Part shown: piece after piece, positions 1 to 11,040 of the stretch
Layout of the letters: the number at the start of each line of letters is the position of its first letter
Position numbering within the stretch: the first letter of the stretch is position 1
DNA from: Paragordius varius
Lineage: Eukaryota > Nematomorpha
Direction of reading: 5' to 3'
Length of the DNA: 64,000 nt
Assembly (NCBI GenBank): GCA_964247055.1
Contig: OZ176055.1
Location: 7,254,001 to 7,318,000, forward strand
Position numbers and translations under genes: made by a program
The notes under the pieces: generated by a model
Told to the model about the DNA's origin: nothing
Seen by the model: only the letters and a program-made list of their open reading frames with translations
Database searches by the model: none

Positions 1-3000
1 TTTTTTTATATACTAACAAATATAAAAAGAAATGGTTTACAGTAATTGTTAAAATTTAATATTAAGAATAATTTTTTAATCCATGTGGCATTTTGTTATC
101 CTTTTATAAGTTGTTTTACAACCATATAAAAAATAACATTTACATATATATTTAAATGTACATACATGTCCCTTTTCGGTACACATTATATTAACATTGC
201 AATATGTTCCCCTTCTCGCTACATATCTTATTAGAGAACTGGTAACATTGCATATGTGATGTGGCTACTTCGATAACTAATTTTTTAGGTTATATTTTTT
301 TTATAAAAAATTAACTTTTTATCAATTAATTAAGAAGATGTTTCAGAAAATTATAACTGATATCATATAAGACAATAAAAAAATATAAATGAATTTAACA
401 TATAAATCGCTTATGTGCGTATTGTATTAAACAAATTTAAATATTGATTTGATTATGCTGACTTTTTTATGAAAACATTATACTTCACCTACAATTAGTT
501 AAACTGAGAAATTTCAGAATGGTAAAATAATATCATTTATTTATTATAATTATTTTATGGTTCAAGTGGTAATTTATTTAAGCAAATATTTTTGACAATT
601 TTTTAATGTGTTCATAATATTTAAAAAAATGAATGTGCTGAATATTTTCAAGAATTTGAGTTCAGTTTTCAATCAATTCTTCCACATTGTTGAAATGGCA
701 TCTTTCCTGACTTTTTTTGATCTCTGGAGTCTGGGTTTTTAATGTGATCCCATAGTTTGAATCTGATGTTGATGACAAACTTACATCTATACTATCTTCT
801 TCAAAAAAACTATACATTAATTCTAAATATCTTCTTAAAAAATTGATAAAAACTTAATATTTTATACAAAAAATTATATCAAACTTATAAATTAATAATC
901 AAAGTATGCAGAACACATAACATACTGATTAATACCTAATTTTAGAAAAAAATGATATACCAAACCTAATTATTTATCAAAGTACCACCAATAGCGTTGT
1001 GCATTTGACTGCTTTTTAAAAAAGTCCGGTCTGACCCAGTCAGACCATGGTCATGACCACGGTCATGATCACTTTTTACTTAAGTAAATATCATGCAATA
1101 TTGGATTCTGAAAATAATGTTCGAGCGACACCTGGTTTTAATAATGTCGTGTTTTTTCTTAAAAGTTTGTATTGTACATTTTTTTATTTATTATTTACAA
1201 ATATTTTAAATCAAATTTAATCAATTTTGTTTTCAATGCCATATGTTGACCTTGAAAATGCAAAAAACTCGAGTGGCAGAAAAATTTGTTGTTCAGTGCT
1301 ATAAATGGGTTGTAAGTGTTAAGCATATTTTTATTCCCCGGATTTTAGCACTGTAAAAACATTAAGCGCGGTTATTGTGACTCTTGGTAATTATACCAAA
1401 AGAGTATGAGGTTTAATGATCCTTTAATACATCTGATTGTCATTAGACAAATATCAGATTCTCGAGTGTTAATTCTATACTTTAAAACTATTTCACTCCA
1501 CTTGTCGACTTTAGATTTTTCTAAATATATATTGAAAAAATATATTCATTAACCTATAACTTCATATTTTCACTATAGATATTGCGTTTTTATTTGCTAA
1601 ATATAATATATATGTTAAAAAATTAGAATCGATTGGGTTATAATAATGTTTTATCAGCCGTTTTTTGATTAGGGTTTTAATTATAGGCCGCAAATACACA
1701 ATGTAAATAATCCTTATTCTTGCAGTGTACTACCAGATAGTCATAAATTACCGGATCTATGAGAAGACGTCGGCGAAAGTTAGTCTGACGATTAATTTAA
1801 TACACACCTTAATTCGCAAACACATCACATGAGAAACACACGCAATTTTAGCTCGCTAAAGTTGTTTTTATTATTCAGTAATTATGTCGCGTTAGTTCCT
1901 AAAAAGCATTTGCACCACCCATTGCTATCAGAAAAAAACGGTCTTTAAGCGTTATCGTTTTCTGGTAGAAAATATGAAAAGTTGTGATTTCATGTGAAAG
2001 AGTGTGGGCGCTAGTAGACCACACGACTGCGCAACAATTGGCAGACGCACTATGTTTCACAAAAATACAATGAATACATATGCAATGGGAAGGTCTAATC
2101 AAATGTTAAATAGGTCTTACACAATTAGAATGAACGTCAAATCGAAAATCGGAAAATGACTTTTAAATTCTTCAACGTCATAATTAATTTTCGCATCGTA
2201 CGGGACGGGTGATGAGAAACAGTTTTATTTTTTATGTTGTAGCAAAAAAATCGTGGCTTTCATCATGCCAAGCAGTTTCATCCACAATAAGGCATTTACG
2301 CTTCGGCAAATCTCTGTGTCTTCTGGAACTAGAGCTGTATTGTGAATTGAAAACTTTTGTCCCGTAACAATGTTAAACAACACTATCGCTAACTAATAGC
2401 TAATTAAACCATGCATTAAAGAAGAATGAGCCAAATATTTGACAAAACGAATCTGCTGCATGACAATGGTTCGACTCGCAGAGCAAAACCGGTAGATAAT
2501 TTGAATTCGCTTCGATGTAAAATTTTTTCCGTATCCGCATAATATTACATGGAAATGTGTGTATGTGTGTGTGTGGGTGTGTGTGTAGAAGCCGTTATAA
2601 ATTATTTTGGAGAAAATAATCAACATTTCCTCTCAAAACTCCAGTTACTAAAAAACAGCTAAAAATTTATGGCTACATCTTTAATAATTAAACTTTATAA
2701 TCTTTCTACCTTTTTCTCTGCGATAACATACTGGGGTAGTTTTATATTCTAGAGCTCAATCTTGTAAAAAAACTACTATTTGACGTATTGTAGGTAAATA
2801 TTTGTTATTAAACATTGTTTCCACTATTAAATAAAAACAATTAAATACAGGCCTAAGACTTCTCGAGCCTAAAATTGGGGCAGCTCCAAAACAAGACTGA
2901 GCTAAACAGCTGATAACATAATGAATAATTATCAAGTTTTTTCCAGGAAAATGCAGCCTGAAAGCTACGCAACATATTACATCTTCTAACTATAATATGG

Positions 3001-3405
3001 ATTTATTTGCCTATTTTTTGAACGATTTTTAAAACTTAAAAAATAAAGAGGGTTTTTACAATTTAACATTTATTAAAATATTTATTATGCGATTGAAATC
3101 ATAAGTAGGGCATATTTTTGACCCAGCATTTTAAATATTATTTAAATCAATAAAATTTCAAATTCTAATAAAAACCACAGGATATAAAGACCCCAAACGA
3201 TTTTTGTATTTAATTTTTTTAAACTTAAGCCTTTGAGATTACTTCATAATGCTAGCTCAATATATATTCAAAAATTATTATTGCTTTTAAAAGCATTATC
3301 TATTTTTTTAGTTAATTTGTGCAAAAATAAAATATGTGGGCATAAATTTTAGCTAAAATATACATTCACTAATCAGGCTTTTTTAAGTGCACACGCTACA
3401 CTATT
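1..3405. other. Intergenic, no gene recognised
   Basis: AT-rich sequence with no ORF that resembles a known protein. It contains a small palindrome cluster near 1026-1070, a segment near 1255-1320 that recurs near 62.6 kb, a less AT-rich patch at about 1690-2620 with coding-like but unassignable translation on the minus strand, and a GT/TG microsatellite near 2556-2586. The stretch 2640-3400 shows nothing I can name. Confidence 0.6.
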
Positions 3406-6400
3406 ATGACACTACCCATCAAGAAAAAGAGCAACAAGAATCCCTCGTTTTTTAGCCATGAATTTGTAATTCAAAATCATGCTGATATATTGTCTTGTGT
3501 TCTTATGATATTTATAGTGGCTCTGTATTTTCAAGTATTTTAAAATTAAATTTTAGGTATCTAAACCTTTTGGATCAACTTTTGTTGCCCTTAATCATAA
3601 TATGACTGTAAATGTTACTCAAGACGGTGAAACGTTTGAAGATTATTATTCCAATTATACGACGGGCATGAAAGATACTTGTTTTGTCTTCTTTTATCTT
3701 ATAACTTTTATAATTTATCATGCTGTTATTCAGGAGTACATTCTTGATGTAAGAATTTATGTAAATATGTTTTTTAGAAATCGAATAAGAAACTTCATTT
3801 ATCAAAAGTGAAAACTAGCAAATTTAATGAATCGGGGGGATTGTTGGCATTTTATTTACCTTTCCTTGCCTTTGCAATTTATCTCATATCTCAAGTTTGC
3901 ACACCAATCTTTTTTATATATAATAAAATTTTTATTTTATAAGTTAATTACAATAGATTTCACAAAGTTTGGATCATAAAAACTTTTTTTATTTTAAGTT
4001 TTTGCAATTTTAATAGAGTTGCCAATTTTTGGTTTTTTTAATCTCTCACAAATTTAGATTTGCCGAATATTTTTTGGATTTCCACATTAAATTAAATATA
4101 ATATGTTTAGGGTTTTGTTAAGCGCCTATCTGATCTCTGGAGCCATTATCCAACGCTTATATTACCCTGGAATGCTAAATTATTCTTTCTTCTACAAGTA
4201 ACAAATTTTTATTTAAAATATAAAATTTTATTTTATAGATTATTATTTATCACTATTTTATGTTTTATAGATTGCGGCTTGGTTACACTTTTTACCCGAA
4301 TTGTATTTCCAAAAAATACCGAAAGTATAATTAACATTTTTTTTATTAATTAATAAATTTAATTTTCGAATAATATTTTGTTAATCATTAGGATGAATGG
4401 GATGCCCGTTGTCTTTATATAGCTCTCTATGCCATTTTCATAAGCGCTGCTTATATATTGAAGTAATTAATATTTATTGTTTATATAAAGTTTTTTGACT
4501 TAATATATCATTTTTATTACAATTTATAATTTCAAACATCAAATATTGATATTTTCTGTATAAAATACTGTATTTATACAATTTATAAATTCAAAATTGA
4601 TATTTTCTGTATTTAAATGTAAAATATATGCATTTATATTTAAATTTTACCTATTATTTCTCTTTATAACATTAAAGGGTTAAAATCTTTTATGTCTGAT
4701 TCACATTTAATTTTTTTTTAGATAAAATATATTAATAATCTTTATGGCGTGTTTAGTTTCACAAAGCTTGGACTTATTCTCATTATACTGCAATACTTTG
4801 AACAAAGTTTATATCACATGGCTCGTATCCTTTATTTTGCTGGGAAGGAAAAATTTGCCAAATATAGGTAACGCTTTTATCTAAAAACATACAGTAAAAA
4901 TTAAAAAAAGCTTAAAAAGTTTAAGGACATTTTTCCAAAATATATTATGTTTTTTCTTAAAACCTATCGTTTCGAGTCAAATAAAAAAAATAGTAAAATT
5001 GGTAATATATACATATATATATATTTACCAATTTAGTTGTTTCATTATAACCTTTTTTTTACTGGAGATACTTTTTTTACTAAAATATATCGTTAAAATC
5101 CCAAAAATATTTTTTAAATCTTCTATAATATATTGTTCGCATTTTTTAGTTAATTTTTTATATTAGCTTTATGGTTTGGGATGGTGTATTTATTATAACG
5201 CGCTTTTTAACCGTCATGCTTGTTATCCTTTGTAACCAATTTTTGGCGAAGAGTGCTGTGTCACATATTGATTGGGGCCGAGGGAATTTTAATGTCACTT
5301 TATTAAGGTATTATTTTTTTGCGCATTTGCTAAAATAAAAGTTGAGTTTTTAATCCTTACAATATTTTAAAGATTTTATACTGTGGAAACCATTAATCAA
5401 AAAGGGCAATTGTTTAACAAAAATAATTGCTGTTTTTATCAATGTTAGATGTGATTTAAATAAGAACTAGCTTTAATTTTAGCTGTAAAATTAAATAAAA
5501 ACGATATTTTGCAAAAATGATGTAAAATAAGAATGGCCTCGAAGTAGTTTAATATGAAACTTTTTTTCACACTCAGTTTTATTTAAATATATTAAAGATT
5601 TCATACAGTGAAAATTAATAATCAAAAAGAGCAATTCTTTAACCGAAAAAATTGTAGGTAGAAAATAACCGTTTTTTAAAATTGCATTTAAGTTAGATGA
5701 TTTTGTTCTTTATTTAAGATTTTAAATGAATCTGAATATTTACCAAAAATACATATAAATAATAAGCTTTTGTTATACGCCTTTTTTAACATTCTACAGA
5801 AATATTATCAATTTACCAGATAAAACAATTGCAAAATTAATTTGCAGCAGAGAAATATCTTTAAAACCACAATTTCAAAACTGCTCCCCAAAAAGCTAAT
5901 CGTTTTTTTGCTTCCAATCTTTCCTGTTTACGATATTTTAAAGCATAGTTTCACATATCTATGATTTAGATTACCATTGATGGGTATTTTTGGGTTTTTA
6001 CAAGTCTGGATGGTTTCCAAATTTTTCACTTTTTACTTTAAACGTATGCGTGAAAATAACCAATTATTGATATCATCATCATCAACAAGTTCGAAACATT
6101 ACTCCATGTTAAATGCGAATAGTTCTGGAACCGGTTCTGTTACTAAAGGGAAAAAAATCAAGTCCAACAACACACCAAATATGTTTTCTTGGCTAACGTC
6201 AACACTTTTTCCTTCGCCTCAAAGTATGACACTATTTTTATTTAATGATTTTTTGAAATCTTATAAATTATATATTTAATTTTGTGAAAAACACAAAATG
6301 TTTATATCATTTAAAGTTATTCCAAAAAATAATTGATATTTGCGATGTAAAAAAGTAGATTTATTTATTCAAAGCATTTGAAATATAATTATATTATCTC

Positions 6401-7666
6401 AACTATTCAGGAAAATAACAGTCAGATGTTTTTAGAAATAAGAACAAAAAATTGTCTTTAATTGCAAAAATAGCCCGCATTAAGGTTTGATTAGTTAAAT
6501 TTGATAACATTAAAATTTACAATATAGAAAGCAGTGGACCTGGAAAACGCCTTCAAGACTCTAATACAGCTAAATTGAAGCAGACGGCTAAAACTCCGGG
6601 TATGTGAGACTTTCTCTTTTTTATTCAAACAATTTTTACATCGAATTTGACGGCGTTTATACATAATTTTAGAAATAATGTAAAATAAAATACATTAGCT
6701 ATTTCACTGGAGGAAACAGGCTTGTAAATACTATCATATTTTAATCCTTTCAATATAATTATATGAATATAGCTGTGAAATATAAAGTTTTGAATTTTTT
6801 ACAGCATACTTGATTTTACAATCATTATAACCGTTGTAGTTGTAATTAGAAAATATTCAAAAAGGTGCTTTCAAAAATATACAGTTATTGAAATTTTACG
6901 GACAAAACATAAAAAAATAAAGACAAATATTATTTTATAAAAGACAAACAATACTTTTTAAAACGATAATTTTCCTATATAATATTACAATTCTGAAATT
7001 TATATTTTATATTCTATTTCACACTTTGCAATTTGTAACAATGATTTATATTTGTCTATCTTTTTATATTTTGTCCGTATAATATTAATTTTTACTGTAT
7101 CTATTTTTTTTCATTTATAGCATCATCCAATGTTAATAATTATCATGGATCTTCTTCTCAAGTCGATTCCGCAGGTTTAAAGAAACGGACCAAAGATAAC
7201 TCTTCAAAAACCAATGGAACTCCAAATACTCCTACTTCTGCAACGGGAAAACATAGTTTGCAAATATCTTTTTTAAATTAATACTTTTGTGATGTTTTAT
7301 ATTATTTTCAAATATCTTTAAACGCCTTTTTAAAGTTTTTAAAAATCTTTAAATTGTTTAAACATAGCCAACAATTGTATTATATTATTATTTCTAAGCT
7401 AATTACATTATCACTCATTAAACCGAAAATTGATGTTTAAAAACGTTTTAAACTAAAAACTATGAAGACACTTTCTTTTAAAACTGATATTAGCGGTATT
7501 TAATATGTCTATAAAATCATGAATAAAACTTTTTTGGTATTATTTTATAGTAGAAAAATTTGAAATTTTTATTTGTAAAAGTTACTTTTTAATTGTTTTA
7601 GATAAAACAGTAAATGGTACTGGAATGAATTCTACAAACACGCGATCCGCCAAAAAAGTTAAATAA
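3406..7666 (+). CDS. TRAM1: TRAM (translocating chain-associated membrane protein), complete, 12 exons
   Basis: Exons: 3406-3534, 3557-3748, 3778-3894, 4111-4197, 4271-4324, 4392-4462, 4757-4867, 5167-5307, 5970-6233, 6538-6599, 7121-7255, 7602-7666. All phases join and give 475 codons plus TAA. TRAM is a multispanning ER membrane protein beside the Sec61 channel that helps signal sequences and nascent membrane proteins enter the bilayer. Family hallmarks seen: N-terminal KKKSNKNPSFFSHEFV, the luminal loop with N-glycosylation sequons (NMT, NVT, NYT), HAVIQEY, SKFNESG, AAWLHFLPELYFQK and the TLC-domain stretch ILQYFEQSLYHMARILYF. The C-terminal cytosolic tail is about 100 residues longer than in vertebrate TRAM1, rich in Ser, Asn and Lys, and ends in the usual basic tail (KKVK). 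The start ATG directly precedes the conserved basic N-terminus. Introns 1 and 2 are only 22 and 29 nt. Intron 6 uses an acceptor at 4755-4756 because the upstream AG would put a stop in frame. Confident family call; TRAM1 versus TRAM2 is not resolved. Confidence 0.95.
3535..3556 (+). other. 22-nt intron of TRAM
   Basis: GT at 3535-3536 and AG at 3555-3556. Reading through would meet TAA two codons after the exon end. Splicing joins ALYFQ to VSKPFG as the TRAM family alignment requires. Confidence 0.85.
5360..5720. repeat. Degenerate direct repeat in TRAM intron 8
   Basis: Two units of about 200 bp share the strings 'ttaataatcaaaaag.gcaatt', 'ttaaagattt.atac.gtg' and a run resembling 'gttagatg.ttt'. 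A related segment lies at about 23,630-23,800, including the string 'acgatattttgcaaaaa', so this is a dispersed family and not a local slip. No coding capacity seen. Confidence 0.6.
6881..7098. mobile_element. Short inverted-repeat element (MITE-like) in TRAM intron 10
   Basis: The left end reads acagttattgaaattttacg followed by gacaaaacataaaaa. The right end is its reverse complement with few changes (ttttatattttgtccgta ... tttactgt). The arms enclose a short AT-rich core. A diverged second copy sits at about 55,041-55,325 and partial ends are seen near 28,760-28,835 and 35,640-35,700. Non-coding. Confidence 0.65.
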
Positions 7667-8095
7667 ACTTTAAAATGACTTCTCTCTAAATGAATCATAC
7701 TGACATTTAATTTGTTCTTATAATATATGTTTTATAAAATATAATAATTTATTTTTTAAGCCAAATGTTTTATACTTTAAATAATGCTACTGAACAAATA
7801 ATATATGTATTGGGAAACATTTTATTTATACTCTTTATAATTAGTTTAGTGACATTCACCAAATTTAAATGCATCTTTTTGACAATTTTTTTAATGTACA
7901 TTATTCTATTATCCATATTATTTTTTTAAAATTTTTTTATGTATGATATGTTATGTGCCTAGAAAAAATCATATTCTTTTTTATGATGTTGCGTAGTTTT
8001 CGTTCGTTTTTATGTAACTCTATACCAACCTAATTATCTTTATCACTAAATAAATTGAATAATTTATTACAATATTTGGAATATATTTCATTCGA
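7667..8095. other. 3' flank of TRAM
   Basis: AT-rich and without ORFs. A canonical AATAAA at 8049-8054 is a possible polyadenylation signal, 380 bp after the stop; closer AATAAA hexamers were not found. Confidence 0.4.
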
Positions 8096-8096
8096 G

Positions 8097-8425
8097 AGCT
8101 GAGGTGTCCGACACAAATTGCTTCGCGGGCCACATTTCTGACTCAAAAAACAGGCGGGGTGCATTCGAAAAATTTATAGACATTTATAGGTATTTGATTA
8201 GATTTCAAACATAAGACACTGTAAAATAAAATGACCATGAAAATATAAATTTTATTTGATACACCAATTTTTGCTAGTTCGTTGCCAAAACTTAAAAAGA
8301 CTTAAATTTATTGAAATATCAATATATTTTTGCAAATCATTGAATTTCAGTTATATTTGGTGATTTTTGAAATTGATTGCGGGTCACGCATACTATCACG
8401 AAAGTCGAATGTTGGACAACCCTAC
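8097..8425. mobile_element. hAT-like non-autonomous element, diverged copy
   Basis: It begins with 'gaggtgtccgacacaaat..cttcgcgggcca' and ends with 'gttggacaaccc', which mirror the termini of the better preserved copy at 47,981-48,267. Internal strings 'gatttcaaacataagac' and 'atttgcaaat' fit the reverse orientation of the family. No coding sequence. Confidence 0.5.
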
Positions 8426-8705
8426 TTCAAAGAAATCGATCGATTTGATAGACTTATATGGATATAATATTACCGGAAAATGTATTCCAAATATTTTAGG
8501 ATTATTTTAATATTATTGCTTATACAATGCTTTAATATATTATTTTGTCTTTTTGATTATAATCTATGATTGCAGAATTTTTTCTTGGCTCAAAGTTCAA
8601 AATTTAAATATTGTAATTTAATACATAATTAAATAATCTTCAAACGTTTTTCTATATAAATCTTTTTAAATTATTTATAATTATTTGAAAAATTAGATTT
8701 TTACC

Positions 8706-8815
8706 TTTATCAACCTTTAAGGGTGTTTTCTCCCAACAAGAGGTAACCCTTTGGATAGCCCTACGCCATAAAGCATCTGTCCTGTGCATCTTCCATTTTC
8801 AGATTTAAAATAGCT
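8706..8815. repeat. Inverted copy of 9690-9818
   Basis: About 110 bp that reads as the reverse complement of 9690-9818 at roughly 85 percent by eye (shared 'ctcccaacaag.ggtaaccctt', 'acgccataa', 'tttaaaatagc'). The two arms bracket about 875 bp of LINE sequence. Confidence 0.65.
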
Positions 8816-8819
8816 AGAT

Positions 8820-10299
8820 CTTTTCCACAATAAAACGTCAGCTTTTCAATGAATGTCCTTTACGATTAGAAAACTTTTTGAAAAATTGACCATGCGGTAT
8901 GGCCAACTTTCATGTGGGCGTCGGTGAACATGTCCCGCAAATGACGATTTGTGCAACAGTCGATAAGTGGAATCATTTGTAGGACAGTATATGGATCAAT
9001 TATTGTTGTAGTTATAGAGGTTTGGGTTTGTTGCATAAAGTATAATTTTTTTAATTCTCGTTTCCGCTTATTGTAACTTAAGTGAATTTGTTTTGGTTAA
9101 AGTTATAGCTTCTGTTGCGTAAATAACGGGTCGTATGGTGGTGGTGTACATAGTCGATTTGGATATGAGAAATGAATTTATTGTTTGGAATACTTTTGAG
9201 TTGGTGGTATATTTTGACCAGGCAATTTTATTCGGTTATTTATAGTAAGTTCAAGGCCTCCACCAGCTATTATAATGTCACCCAAATATGTAAAACTTTG
9301 TACCGTTTCATAGGTTCTTCATTGCGTATAGTTAGTGGAGGTTGGATTGGGCGTGCTGCAATCGGTGCATATAAAATCGTGATGTAATCGATTCCCGCTG
9401 AGAGCATTTTTGTGGACCCATTTTTCACATTTGATACATTGGATTGCTTTGGTTTTGAATTCTTTACTTCACATGAACAAGGCCATCTAATGGGATTTAT
9501 TTATTATTATCATTCATTAATTTTGTTTTTGATACATTAAGCTTAAGGCCAAACGTCTCTAGCCGTTCTTTCATTCTCGTCAGATTTGTGTATAATTGCA
9601 CTTCACTGTTTGCCATTAATACCAAGTCGTCGGCAGGATGTTGTATGGTAACGTCCATTACAAAGTTGGCTTTCTATTGTGAAAAACGATCTGGCTATTT
9701 TAAACCTGAAAATTGAAGATGCGCAAGACCGATGCTTATGGCGTAAATCTATCCGAAGGGTTACCTCCTTGTTGGGAGAAAAAATCCCTTAAAGATTGAT
9801 AAAGGTTGTTAAGGATAAGATCATAACTCATAGTGTTGTCTGGTAGCCTGATAATTTGTTTTGATAAAATCGAAGTTGAGTCTTTGTTTGATCTGTATAG
9901 GGATTGTAATTTAATATGAGCATCTTTCAAACCTTCTACATGACTCTTTTTACTTATTATTTCCTTATTGTTTTGCGACATCTTTTCTTTTCAAAAAAAT
10001 ATTCTAATTTGGGTTCGGCTGTTTTTTTAACTTTCCAATACTAAAAAGATAAATTTTTTTATCTAACACAATCCTTAGTCCCACCACCATTTAAACCTGG
10101 TTAACCTTTTGTCCTCCAGCCTTTTATAATGATTCAACACATAATTATTTGAAAGTGCTCCAGTTAATAGAGTCGAAATTAGAGACCTTATCTGATCCAA
10201 CTTTTTATAGGCTTCTATGGTAGATGGATGTTTTAGTTTGTTATGACGGAGTTTTAATACTGTGATAGATGGGTGATTTGAGAGGGTTGCGATTACCAA
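8820..10299 (-). mobile_element. Decayed LINE (RTE-like), minus-strand copy
   Basis: Reading the minus strand from 10,299 downward gives fragments of one LINE ORF in order: a pre-reverse-transcriptase region (10,299-9,736, containing IRLPDNTMSYD), the reverse transcriptase catalytic box at about 9,640 (PADDLVLMA, where the family has Y/F-A-D-D) followed by ETFGLKLN, a Cys-rich motif at about 9,440-9,360 (CIKCEKWVHKN...FICTDC), the thumb motif FTYLGDIII near 9,300, and the typical downstream block TTTIRPVIYATEAITLTKT near 9,110. Several stops and frame changes make it a pseudogene. Arrangement and motifs fit RTE-type LINEs with a zinc finger embedded after the palm. The assignment to a clade is by motif only. 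Confidence 0.75.
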
Positions 10300-10309
10300 C
10301 TTGTGTTGC

Positions 10310-10768
10310 GATTGTAGTTAGAAACAAAACAATAAGAGAAATGATAAGTAAAAAGGGTCGTAAAGAAGGTTTAAAATGAATGCTCAAATTAAATCACAAT
10401 CCATATGCAAATCAATCAAAGACTCATCTTTTCTTTTATTAAAACAAGCCATCAGGCTACTAGACAACACTATCAGTTATGATCCTATCGTTATAAAACA
10501 AACTTGGAGGAATTATTTCTACAAAATATTCAACAATGATAATAATAATGTTTTTATACCATGTTCTACGCCTGTACTAAATTGTGCTGAACAGTTTACG
10601 GAGGATAATATTGAAAAAGCGATTTGTTACATGAAAAAAACAGTTTCTGGACCCTCTGAATTTACGATAGAATTTATTTGCGCTTTAGATTCAAAACTTA
10701 TCACACCGATACTGAGTAATATATTTGATAAAAAAAAATATTTAAGCCCTCTGCACTTTAATTCATAA
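10310..10768 (+). mobile_element. LINE fragment, plus-strand copy of the same family
   Basis: The translation from about 10,376 contains LLKQAIRLLDNTISYD, then a run typical of the start of LINE reverse transcriptase domains: W..YFYKIFN, FTEDNIEKAI and MKKTVSGPSEFTIEFI (compare the usual MK..KA.GPDGI..E). At DNA level 10,315-10,400 matches the reverse complement of about 9,900-9,985, so the two copies lie head to head. The stop at 10,766-10,768 truncates it within the first reverse transcriptase motifs. Confidence 0.7.
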
Positions 10769-11021
10769 TACTGGGTCTATCAATTTTCTTTACAATTTAT
10801 TTGGCCCTTGATTATGTATTTATAAATATTTAGTTATTAAATATTATTATACATAATTTTGCGTTTCCATATATTTTTCCATAAATAGGCTAGTAAATAG
10901 AGTTAAATAGGAATCTTCCTTCATTTTAGCCATTATCATCAAATCTTGATACATTTTCTATCAAAATGGGAATTAAACATAAATTTATTGCGAAATAATA
11001 TAAATAATGCGTTTCATCATT

Positions 11022-11027
11022 TTTATT
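11022..11027 (-). promoter_or_regulatory. Polyadenylation signal of SBP2
   Basis: AATAAA on the minus strand 13 bp after the SBP2 TGA, which supports 11,041 as the true end of the gene. Confidence 0.6.
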
Positions 11028-11040
11028 GAATCATAAATTG

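Noticed and set aside
2393-2626. Minus-strand ORF with a Thr-His run
   Set aside because: The repeat residues come from a GT/TG microsatellite and the rest resembles nothing; not reported as a gene.
4720-4756. Upstream AG at about 4,720 as the acceptor of TRAM exon 7
   Set aside because: It would create an in-frame stop. The AG at 4755-4756 restores LNFTKLGLIL in line with the family.
9172-9387. Plus-strand ORF of 71 codons
   Set aside because: Antisense of the LINE thumb region; the minus strand carries the recognisable motifs.
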